Assembly (NCBI GenBank): GCA_947169985.1
Contig: CAMVRW010000022.1
Span: 1 to 15,715 of the forward strand
DNA: 15,715 bases
Reading direction: 5' to 3'
Source of the DNA: an uncultured Butyrivibrio sp.
GTDB lineage: Bacteria; Bacillota; Clostridia; Lachnospirales; Lachnospiraceae
Positions within the stretch are counted from its first letter, which is position 1, and the number at the start of each line of letters is the position of its first letter. Positions 1 to 6,682 of the stretch are shown here, piece after piece. Below the pieces are notes generated by a model, which was not told where the DNA came from, did not search any database, and saw only the letters and a list, made by a program, of their open reading frames with translations. The position numbers were made by a program, and so were the translations under genes.

Positions 1-930
1 GGTCTTATGGGATTTGCATTCGTTTCGGACGTCAGACTCCTTGTGTTTTTCAGGATAATCAATGGCGCCGGCTTTGCTTTACTTGGAACCTCTGTGATCA
101 CACTGGCCACAAGATTTGTCCCGGACGACAGAAGAGGTGAAGGAATCGGATACCTTGGACTTGGAATGGCACTTACTTCAGCTGTTGCCCCGGGATTTGG
201 TATCATGATCGCGGACTGGCTTGGCATGAATGTGACCTTTATTGTGGCATCCCTGATGTGCGTTCTGGCTATAGTGATGCTTCTTCTTATGAACAACGCT
301 GAAGAGAAGAAGGAGAAAAAGAACTTTAAGCTTAGTCTTAAGGATATGATAGGTGTTGAAGCTATTCCTTATACGCTGATTGCCGGAGGCTTTTCTTTTG
401 TAAATGGTATAATTGCTTCCTATCTTGTGTTGTATGCGGATGAACTGGGAGTTGCTGGAATAAGCTCATATTTCACTGTCTGTGCTGTGATGCTGATGAT
501 AGCAAGACCTATGTCAGGGAAGATCATGGACAGGAAGGGCATTAAATACACCGTTATTCCCGGAATGATCTGTACGATAATCTCAATGTTCATGTTGGGT
601 AGAGTGACAGGACTCATAGCTATTCTTATCTCCGGTGCCATAAGGAGTCTTGGACAGGGGGCTGCACAACCCTCACTTCAGGTGGGCTGCATAAACAAAT
701 GCGGTAAGGAAAGAAGCGGAGTAGCAACAAGTACTTACTATCTCGGGGGAGATATCTGTCAGGGAACTGCACCCATGATAGGCGGACTGATAATTGGAAA
801 AGTGGCAGGTCTTCAGGGATACAGATTATCTTTTGATCTTAGCGGAGTACTACTGATTATTGGGCTTGTTTATTTTATTTATTTGGAGTTTGTAAAGGGA
901 AAGAACAGGGAGAAAAGAGATGATAAATAG
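1..930 (+). CDS. MFS transporter, drug-efflux-like (5' end outside window)
   Basis: This is the C-terminal part of a 12-helix major facilitator superfamily permease of the inner membrane. The frame is open from base 1, so the Met codon at base 7 is probably internal; about 309 residues are present against a usual length near 400. The visible part begins near TM4 with an R-x-x-x-G-x-G-x-A pattern (RIINGAGFA), followed by a cytoplasmic PDDRRGEGIGY loop typical of DHA1-type antiporters. A charged central loop (EEKKEKKNFK) separates the two six-helix halves. RxxxG motifs and DDRRGE loops are common in proton-coupled exporters, so export of a small molecule is more likely than sugar uptake, but the substrate is unknown. 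The last 11 bases overlap the next hydrolase gene, indicating co-transcription and translational coupling. Confidence 0.85.
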   Translation, partial: GLMGFAFVSDVRLLVFFRIINGAGFALLGTSVITLATRFVPDDRRGEGIGYLGLGMALTSAVAPGFGIMIADWLGMNVTFIVASLMCVLAIVMLLLMNNAEEKKEKKNFKLSLKDMIGVEAIPYTLIAGGFSFVNGIIASYLVLYADELGVAGISSYFTVCAVMLMIARPMSGKIMDRKGIKYTVIPGMICTIISMFMLGRVTGLIAILISGAIRSLGQGAAQPSLQVGCINKCGKERSGVATSTYYLGGDICQGTAPMIGGLIIGKVAGLQGYRLSFDLSGVLLIIGLVYFIYLEFVKGKNREKRDDK

Positions 931-2413
931 CACTAAGGATTTTATTGAGAAACCTATAATAAGCATACCGGCAGGTGAGCCTGATGACGATAACAGAGAT
1001 TACCTTCCCGGGAAGATTAAAAACAGCAAAGTGGTAGTTAATGAAAATGGTAATAACTCCCATGTTTATCCTGATAAACTTAAGGAGTTTCACAAGATCT
1101 TTTGTGACGATGTGGAGGATACCTGGTATGAATATGTTCCTGATAGCTATGATCCTTCAAAGAAGACTCCTTTAGTGGTGGCACTTCATGGAGGACTTAT
1201 GACAGGCTGGGGACAGTGTATATATACCTCCTGGTCCATGGTTGCGGACAGAGAGGGATTTATAGTAGTATTCCCGGATGCCAGCTTCAGGGGACTGTGG
1301 CTAGTGGAGCATCCTCAGGAGATAAGGGAAAAGGTATGTAATCCGGAGCTTGCTGAATTTACTTTCAATGATTTTCCTGATGATTACAGACAGAACCATG
1401 ACATCAATAAGATCTTTTCCATAATAGATGAAGTGAAGGGCAAGTACAACATTGATGATGGAAGGATCTATATGCAGGGAATGTCCTGCGGAAATGCCAT
1501 GACTAATACCATTGCAAGGCACTACGCATACAAATTTGCTGCCTTCGCAGGTTCAGCAGGACATGTAAGTCCAAAGATTCTTTTTGACAAGGATGGCAAC
1601 ATAATGAACGATGGCGGCCATGCCGATATCTGGCAGACCAGAATGGAAAATGACATCAATGCTCCCGGTGAAGACTGTCCTTTGGAATATACCTTCAGAA
1701 AGAACCGTGAATACTGGAATGGGCTTGGAGAGTGTAAGGATGCCCCTGTGATCAGTATTGACGGCGTCAATAACCTGGCTTTTTATACCGGAGGAAAGGC
1801 AAATCTTACCTATAGAGAGGTTGTGAACAGAGATCATGGACAGACTCTTGATGATGCTGAGATGGCATGGGACTATGTCTTTTCAGGAGTAAGAAGGCTT
1901 GAGGACGGAAGCCTTGAACATACCGCTACAGCCTGCTCAAGACAGGGGGATAAGAACGCACTTGCAGTTGCTCCCGGTAAGAAGAATGTCTTGTTTGATA
2001 ATAAAAAGACTGATATAGGGGGAGAGACCTTTATCTGGAATAAGATCAAGTACCACGGCCTTAACGGCGACTATATTGTCAGGGACAGCTACGTTATGGT
2101 TCCTGCCAGAGCACTTGCAAATATCTTTGGTGCAGAGTATTGTCAGAATAGTGGTGAGGGCGAAATGACTCTTAAGGATGGCAGAAAGATCAGGTTCTCC
2201 AGAGGAATCATTTCCTGCACAATTGATAACAGGATCAGAGATATGTATGTGGAGGCTGTTGAAAGAGATGGTGAGCTGTATATATCGGCTGAATGGCTGT
2301 GCGAGGATGTTCTGAATATGCATGTTTGTACCAGTGATGGGGTATTATATGCTTCAGATCACAACGGAAAGCTCTCCAAGCACTTTGCAAAGCTGATCTC
2401 AGATCTGCTATAA
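920..2413 (+). CDS. Two-domain alpha/beta hydrolase, paralog 1 (PHB-depolymerase/feruloyl-esterase-like plus stalk-like domain)
   Basis: This 497-aa predicted cytoplasmic serine hydrolase has no signal peptide or membrane segment. Residues about 65-325 form an alpha/beta hydrolase resembling the PHB-depolymerase/feruloyl-esterase group: oxyanion-hole HGG at 90-92, nucleophile elbow GMSCG with Ser189, and probable catalytic His306 in NRDHGQ. Where family members normally have the acid (G-x-x-D), it reads GVNN at 282-285. Residues about 355-480 resemble the copper-amine-oxidase N-terminal-like domain, with a YVMVPARALANIFGAEY segment, a TLKDGRKIRFSRG strand pair and a second ELYISAEWL half. An N-terminal block (PDDDNRDYLP, VVNENGNNS) is shared with the three paralogs downstream. 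The ATG at 920 follows AGGGAG (907-912) by 7 bases and overlaps the MFS gene. An ester substrate is likely but its identity is unknown; this copy differs most from the others in its C-terminal half. Confidence 0.85.
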   Translation: MINSTKDFIEKPIISIPAGEPDDDNRDYLPGKIKNSKVVVNENGNNSHVYPDKLKEFHKIFCDDVEDTWYEYVPDSYDPSKKTPLVVALHGGLMTGWGQCIYTSWSMVADREGFIVVFPDASFRGLWLVEHPQEIREKVCNPELAEFTFNDFPDDYRQNHDINKIFSIIDEVKGKYNIDDGRIYMQGMSCGNAMTNTIARHYAYKFAAFAGSAGHVSPKILFDKDGNIMNDGGHADIWQTRMENDINAPGEDCPLEYTFRKNREYWNGLGECKDAPVISIDGVNNLAFYTGGKANLTYREVVNRDHGQTLDDAEMAWDYVFSGVRRLEDGSLEHTATACSRQGDKNALAVAPGKKNVLFDNKKTDIGGETFIWNKIKYHGLNGDYIVRDSYVMVPARALANIFGAEYCQNSGEGEMTLKDGRKIRFSRGIISCTIDNRIRDMYVEAVERDGELYISAEWLCEDVLNMHVCTSDGVLYASDHNGKLSKHFAKLISDLL

Positions 2414-2441
2414 AAATGATTCGCAAGAACAGGAGAAGAGT

Positions 2442-3323
2442 ATGAGCTACATAGTAAATGACAGGCTTTACTGGCCGGGGGGGAGAAGAAAATGTCTCAC
2501 CTTAAGCTATGATGATGGTGTGACACAGGATCTTCGTCTATTGGAAATACTTAATAAAAAGGGTGTGAAAGCCACTTTTAACCTGAATCCTGGGCTTTTT
2601 GGACAGGAGAATACCGTAACCGCCGGGAAGAAGGAGGTATCCCATATAAAGCTTGGGGAAGAAAAGATAGCCTCCACCTACAGTGGGCATGAAATTGCAG
2701 CTCATGGCTTTTTACATACATCAATGTATGGCATGGACAGTGCCAGATGCGTAAAAGAAATATTGGACAGCAGGGCAGCTTTGGAAAAACTCCTTGGGCA
2801 TCCTGTGACCGGCTTTGCCTACGCTTTTGGAGCTGCAGATGAGACAATAGTGGACGCGGTGAAAAAGAGTGGCCTCAGGTATGCCAGAACAATCAAGTCA
2901 ACCTGTAATTTTGATATTCCTCAGGACTTTTTGCTCTGGGATCCGACCTGTCATCACAATGATGAAAAGCTCTTTGATCTGCTTTCTGAGTTTTTATCAG
3001 ATGAACCCTATTTTAACTTTTACAGTCCGGCAAAGCTATTTTATGTCTGGGGACATGCTTACGAGTTTGACCAGTGCGATAACTGGGACAGGATCGAGGA
3101 GTTTGTGGAGAAGGTATCCGGAAGGGAAGATGTATGGTATGCCACAAACACTGAGATAGAAGAGTATGTACGAGCCTACAAAAATCTTATCTTCAGTGCT
3201 GACTCGGATTATGTCACTAATCCATCTGCAATTTCAGTATGGATCGGTGGAGTGTTTGACTGTAAAACAAAAGAAGTAAGGCCCGGTGAAACCGTATCCT
3301 TACTTCCTAAGACAATTATGTGA
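2442..3323 (+). CDS. Polysaccharide deacetylase-like protein (NodB/CE4 fold), cytoplasmic
   Basis: This 293-aa protein has NodB-homology motifs in order: SYDDG at 22-26 (Asp24 as candidate base, Asp25 as candidate metal ligand), HGFLH at 88-92 (His88 and His92 as metal ligands), a degenerate third motif FAYAFG at 125-130 where many family members have Pro before the aromatic-Gly, LLWDP at 164-168, and YVWGH with His205 as the likely catalytic-acid motif. CE4 enzymes are metal-dependent and remove N- or O-acetyl groups from chitin, peptidoglycan or xylan. There is no signal peptide or anchor, so an imported or cytoplasmic acetylated substrate is inferred. A short beta-rich tail (about 250-293) follows the catalytic domain. 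AGGAG at 2431-2435 lies 6 bases before the start, and the gene sits 28 bases behind hydrolase paralog 1. It is convergent with the response regulator, only 3 bases apart, and its 3' end contains that operon's probable terminator. Confidence 0.85.
   Translation: MSYIVNDRLYWPGGRRKCLTLSYDDGVTQDLRLLEILNKKGVKATFNLNPGLFGQENTVTAGKKEVSHIKLGEEKIASTYSGHEIAAHGFLHTSMYGMDSARCVKEILDSRAALEKLLGHPVTGFAYAFGAADETIVDAVKKSGLRYARTIKSTCNFDIPQDFLLWDPTCHHNDEKLFDLLSEFLSDEPYFNFYSPAKLFYVWGHAYEFDQCDNWDRIEEFVEKVSGREDVWYATNTEIEEYVRAYKNLIFSADSDYVTNPSAISVWIGGVFDCKTKEVRPGETVSLLPKTIM
3264..3306 (-). terminator. Intrinsic terminator of the two-component operon, inside the deacetylase CDS
   Basis: A perfect 9-bp inverted repeat, GAAGTAAGG (3273-3281) with CCTTACTTC (3298-3306), encloses a second 4-bp stem CGGT/ACCG (3284-3287 and 3291-3294) with a GAA loop. 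Read on the minus strand, the hairpin is followed by TTTTGTTTT (3272-3264), the expected U-rich tail. It lies 20 bases past the response-regulator stop. On the plus strand no T-run follows, so it should act mainly in the minus direction. The same bases encode the C-terminal residues of the deacetylase. Confidence 0.7.
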
Positions 3324-3326
3324 TAT

Positions 3327-4919
3327 TTAACCCAATTTGGCTTTTCTATATTCTGTGGGAGTCATGTTCTCATACTTCTTGAACATCTGTGTGAAGTGTG
3401 AGAAATTGGTATATCCTATCTCGCAGGATATGAGGCTGATTGGAATATTGGGATTGGACAGCATATCTTTGGCTACATCAAGTTTTACCTGTGTGATGTA
3501 GGTCTTGATATTCTGTCCTGTTTCTTTTTTAAAGACCTTTGTAAAATACTCCGGACTTCTGTGGACATGGTCCGCCACTTCTTTAACGGTTAGATCCCTG
3601 TTTACGTTGTTAAGGATAAAGTTTTTGGCCTTCTTGATATCATCCTCTTCGGAGTCATTCTTTTTCAGATTCTCAAGTGCACCTGACATAAACTCAGTAG
3701 CTTTTTTCAGGGCATCTATGTTCTTATAGGCATCCAGTATTTCCTGGTAGGAATAGGTTTCATCAAATACATCGCCAATCTCGATGTTGTTATCATACAT
3801 GTAGTTGAAGAAAATCTGTGTCAGCTGCTGATGCAGGTCACAAATGCTGTTAAAGCCTGCCAGATGAGCAGATGAAATGAATGACAGGTAGGATTCTACG
3901 GAGTTTTTCATCTGCACAAAGTCGCCATTGTCTATCATTCTTTTCCATCTGTCTGCATTTTCCATCAGATCTGAGGAGGCTAGTTCATGGGTGTTTGCCC
4001 CGGAAGAAGCGAAGTGAACGCCGCACTCTAAGGATATATTGTTGGCCAGAGTGTTCTCCAGAAGATCTATCTGAGGGTGAAGATTCAGGTAGTGTTCATA
4101 CTCAGAAATATATAGTCCAAAGCTTACTCCAAGTGAAGCCTTGAGATCTCCGTAGAGCTTTTCGTACCATTCATCAGGGAGACTTTCAAGGGTGTCATCA
4201 TTGCAGAACAGAAGCATTACATACCTTCTGTACCTGTTTACAGTGAGAAGGCTGTAAATGTTTCGTGGAAGTCCAACTCTTTCTATTGAGGTCACAAAGC
4301 ATTTCCTTATTGTGATATCACCATATTTGGGATCAGCCTTTGATACGTAGGCATAGATGTCCATCATGAGGATCCTTATTCTGGAATCCTTCTGCACCGG
4401 ATATCCCATGCGCTCCAGCATATGTCTGGATTCTTTGGAGGTTTCAGGGTTTTCGGCATAGAGATTAAGGACTATCCTGTCTGACATTTCAGGACGGAGT
4501 TCCTCAAAGAGCTTCCCTTTTTCGTAAACAGCCCTGTGTTCCTCATCAAGATGATATCTGTCGATGGCTCTTTGGAGACTGTTTTCAATCTCATCGTAAG
4601 GAGCAGGCTGAAGTATGTAATCAAAGCAGCCAAGCTTTATGCTCTCCTGGGCATAGGAGAACTCTGCATGGCTGGTAAGCAGTATTCTTATGATATGGGG
4701 GTAGTTGTCCTTTACAAAGCGATTTAGCTCAAGTCCGTTTTCCCCTGGCATTTCTATGTCGCACATCATGATGTGTATCTTGTCATTTTTAAGGATCTCT
4801 TTTGCTTCAAGGGAGCTTGTGGCATAGAAAACCTTATCAAATCCAAGGCCTGTGAAATTAACTCCATGTTCAATTCCGCTAAGTACCGAGGTCTGATCAT
4901 CAACTACTAAAACATTCAT
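3327..4919 (-). CDS. YesN-like response regulator, receiver domain plus AraC-type DNA-binding domain
   Basis: This 530-aa cytoplasmic transcription regulator is the partner of the upstream sensor kinase. Residues 1-120 are a CheY-like receiver: acidic pair Asp7/Asp8, phospho-acceptor Asp54 in CDIEMPGENG, and Thr82 in LLTSH. The usually invariant Lys of the K-P motif is Gln104 (YILQP). Residues about 130-420 form a long linker typical in length for YesN-type regulators, without motifs I can name. Residues about 425-527 carry two helix-turn-helices of the AraC family (LTVKEVADHVHRSPEYFTKVF, then ISLISCEIGYTNFSHFTQMF) ending with the family signature MTPTEYR. The ATG overlaps the kinase stop as ATGA. 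Its likely target is the divergent control region in front of hydrolase paralog 2, inferred from position. Confidence 0.9.
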   Translation of the reverse strand: MNVLVVDDQTSVLSGIEHGVNFTGLGFDKVFYATSSLEAKEILKNDKIHIMMCDIEMPGENGLELNRFVKDNYPHIIRILLTSHAEFSYAQESIKLGCFDYILQPAPYDEIENSLQRAIDRYHLDEEHRAVYEKGKLFEELRPEMSDRIVLNLYAENPETSKESRHMLERMGYPVQKDSRIRILMMDIYAYVSKADPKYGDITIRKCFVTSIERVGLPRNIYSLLTVNRYRRYVMLLFCNDDTLESLPDEWYEKLYGDLKASLGVSFGLYISEYEHYLNLHPQIDLLENTLANNISLECGVHFASSGANTHELASSDLMENADRWKRMIDNGDFVQMKNSVESYLSFISSAHLAGFNSICDLHQQLTQIFFNYMYDNNIEIGDVFDETYSYQEILDAYKNIDALKKATEFMSGALENLKKNDSEEDDIKKAKNFILNNVNRDLTVKEVADHVHRSPEYFTKVFKKETGQNIKTYITQVKLDVAKDMLSNPNIPISLISCEIGYTNFSHFTQMFKKYENMTPTEYRKAKLG

Positions 4920-6508
4920 TTTTTTGCATCCTCATCTTTTGAATAGATCACGGGAAGATAGGCCATGATCATGGCACCTCCCTGTTCGGTGTTATTGAAA
5001 AAAGCAAGATTGCAGTCACCGTGGAATAAAATATCCATTCTGCGTTTGAGATTGCTGATTCCTACGTGGTACTGCTCATATTCTCTGTCTGAATCAAAGT
5101 TAAGCTTATCTAACATCTCCTGGTCGTAGCCGGTTCCGTTATCAGACATCTTTATCCTGAGATATTTCTTTTCCTTGTCTTCTGTTATTTCAGCCTCAAT
5201 GACAAAGCGCAGCATTTTATTGTACTGGGCATTGTATTTAACTGCATTTTCAAGGAAGGTCTGAATTATAAGTGGAGGTACCATGCAGTCAAAATAGTCA
5301 GAGGGTACCTTTTGGATAAGCATTATGGGAGTACTTGAGTCAATCTGGATTATGCCTGCATAATCATTGACTTCATCCAGTTCCTCCTTAAGGGTTATCA
5401 GGGAGAGATTGTCGTGGAAGATGAAGCGAATATGATCTGAAAAATTCATTATCATTCTCTTCATCTTGTCATACTCACCCATTTCCAACATGTTGTAAAG
5501 GCTCTTTAAGCAGTTTAGAAAAAAGTGTGACCTGGTCTGGAGCTGAAAGTATTGTAGCTGGGCGTGTTCCTTCTCGGCATTCTTGGCTTCGCTCTGTCTC
5601 GTGAGAGATATCATCTCATAAAGGCTGATGGCCAGGATTACCATGAGAAAAACCACCATTATCATGAGAAAGAGATATGGAATATAACGAGCCAAATACT
5701 TTGATACGGACATGATACTGGCAATGTTTACAGGCATGTTCGGTATCTGCTGGGATTGGAGGATATATCTCAGGTCTGTAAAAAAACCGTGCTTGTCATT
5801 TAAAAGGTCATCAAAGGATATGTTGTAGAGCTCAAGGACCTGATTGTTGGTAAGTACCTCTTTATCATCAAAAAAGACAATCTCATAGTCCTGCATAGTT
5901 GTAAAGTCTCTGTCCTTGGCGATGAATTTAGTCAGATCCAGGGCAGCAGCTACATATAGTTCGTTCTTTTTGCAGGGAAGGACAAGCAGTGCATCGTCAC
6001 CATTATAATACAGATTCCAATGCCAAAGCTGCTGAACCGGCAGTTCTTCAATAAAGGTTTCTATCGATCTTTCCAGTGCGTAGTTTTTGTTGAAATCTTT
6101 TTTGTCAAAACCTGAGCCTACCTGCCAGATAGCGATGTCCCTGTTTTCGTCAAAGCAAAGGATCATACTTCCGGATCTGACGCTACCGTTTATGTGATTC
6201 CTAAGCAGATAGCTGTGCAGAATCTCATCTGAGCTGGAAAGATTCCCTGATGAAAGAAATTCAAAGCTTGGATTGGAACTATGTATATTCTGGACAATGT
6301 TCTCAAGATCCGAGGCGTTCAGCTCTAGTTCCCTTGAATAGAAACCAAGGAGTTCTGAGGAACTGTCCCTGGACTGATGCTGAAAGGTCTTTATGGATAT
6401 GAGCGCTATTACAGACATGAGAGCTATTACCACAAGGATAATTGCCCAGAAGGCAATGCGCAGTGTTCTTTTTATCCGGAGCTGTCCGGGGGAGTCTTTC
6501 CTTTTCAA
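4916..6508 (-). CDS. YesM/LytS-type sensor histidine kinase
   Basis: This membrane sensor kinase is about 530 aa if it starts at the TTG at 6508. It has TM1 at about 18-39, an extracytoplasmic sensor region of roughly 230 aa with no recognised domain, TM2 at about 274-297, and a short coiled linker. The His_kinase module has phospho-acceptor His328 in SHFFLN (the family usually reads PHFLFN). The ATPase domain has N-box Asn421 in FLENAVKYN, DNGTG at 456-460 and HVGISNLKRRM from 481. Start choice: AGGAGA (6515-6520 on the plus map, read on minus) lies 6 bases before the TTG but directly abuts an ATG at 6514-6512. The longest frame begins at a GTG (6559) that lies inside a perfect inverted repeat and lacks a Shine-Dalgarno site, so I disfavour it. 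It overlaps the response regulator by 4 bases. The ligand is unknown, perhaps the ester or oligosaccharide handled by the neighbouring enzymes. Confidence 0.88.
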   Translation of the reverse strand: MKRKDSPGQLRIKRTLRIAFWAIILVVIALMSVIALISIKTFQHQSRDSSSELLGFYSRELELNASDLENIVQNIHSSNPSFEFLSSGNLSSSDEILHSYLLRNHINGSVRSGSMILCFDENRDIAIWQVGSGFDKKDFNKNYALERSIETFIEELPVQQLWHWNLYYNGDDALLVLPCKKNELYVAAALDLTKFIAKDRDFTTMQDYEIVFFDDKEVLTNNQVLELYNISFDDLLNDKHGFFTDLRYILQSQQIPNMPVNIASIMSVSKYLARYIPYLFLMIMVVFLMVILAISLYEMISLTRQSEAKNAEKEHAQLQYFQLQTRSHFFLNCLKSLYNMLEMGEYDKMKRMIMNFSDHIRFIFHDNLSLITLKEELDEVNDYAGIIQIDSSTPIMLIQKVPSDYFDCMVPPLIIQTFLENAVKYNAQYNKMLRFVIEAEITEDKEKKYLRIKMSDNGTGYDQEMLDKLNFDSDREYEQYHVGISNLKRRMDILFHGDCNLAFFNNTEQGGAMIMAYLPVIYSKDEDAKK

Positions 6509-6553
6509 AAACATTCTCCTAACTAATAAAGAAAAATAATAATACACAAATTC

Positions 6554-6580
6554 TATCACTTTTTTCTTTGAAAAGTGATA
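6554..6580. promoter_or_regulatory. Perfect inverted repeat, 10-bp arms, candidate operator
   Basis: TATCACTTTT (6554-6563) and AAAAGTGATA (6571-6580) are exact reverse complements separated by 7 bases. The repeat lies between the sensor kinase and the divergent hydrolase operon, about 40 bases upstream of the kinase's likely start. A protein-binding dyad or a hairpin in the kinase leader are both possible. Neither strand shows a clean T-tract after it, so a terminator role is unlikely. Confidence 0.55.
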
Positions 6581-6584
6581 TTTC

Positions 6585-6602
6585 CTGTCAGATAACTGAC
6601 AG
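6585..6602. promoter_or_regulatory. Second perfect inverted repeat, 7-bp arms, candidate operator
   Basis: CTGTCAG (6585-6591) and CTGACAG (6596-6602) are exact reverse complements around ATAA. It begins 5 bases after the first dyad. On the minus strand it lies directly downstream of a TTGATA hexamer (6608-6603) that could be a -35 element for the kinase operon, a position where a bound regulator would interfere with transcription. No good -10 at standard spacing could be seen, so this is tentative. Confidence 0.45.
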
Positions 6603-6628
6603 TATCAAAAAAGGTGTCTTTGGTATCA
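6602..6628 (+). promoter_or_regulatory. Direct repeat GTATCA spaced 21 bp, candidate AraC-type regulator site
   Basis: GTATCA occurs at 6602-6607 and again at 6623-6628, 21 bases apart start to start, which is two helical turns. The second copy ends 3 bases before the proposed -35 region of the hydrolase operon. AraC-family activators classically bind direct half-sites at about this spacing next to the -35. The motif is short and the region AT-rich, so chance is not excluded. Confidence 0.35.
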
Positions 6629-6631
6629 TGA

Positions 6632-6660
6632 TGTTAATGAAAAATTGGGCGTTTTATAGT
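6632..6660 (+). promoter_or_regulatory. Candidate promoter of the hydrolase 2-4 operon
   Basis: A reasonable -10 hexamer TATAGT (6655-6660) lies 17 bases after TGTTAA (6632-6637), a poor match to the -35 consensus. A weak -35 fits a promoter that needs an activator. The following leader is short, and GGGAGAG (6669-6675) precedes the ATG at 6683 by 7 bases. Confidence 0.35.
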
Positions 6661-6682
6661 GCCTGAATGGGAGAGATAGCAT

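Noticed and set aside
2869..3159. 96-codon plus-strand frame inside the deacetylase gene
   Set aside because: It is out of frame with well-conserved CE4 motifs, and its product resembles no protein family.
3307..3350. Possible plus-strand terminator after the deacetylase
   Set aside because: Only a CCAA/TTGG pairing with a 1-base loop precedes the T-rich stretch, which cannot form a stable hairpin.
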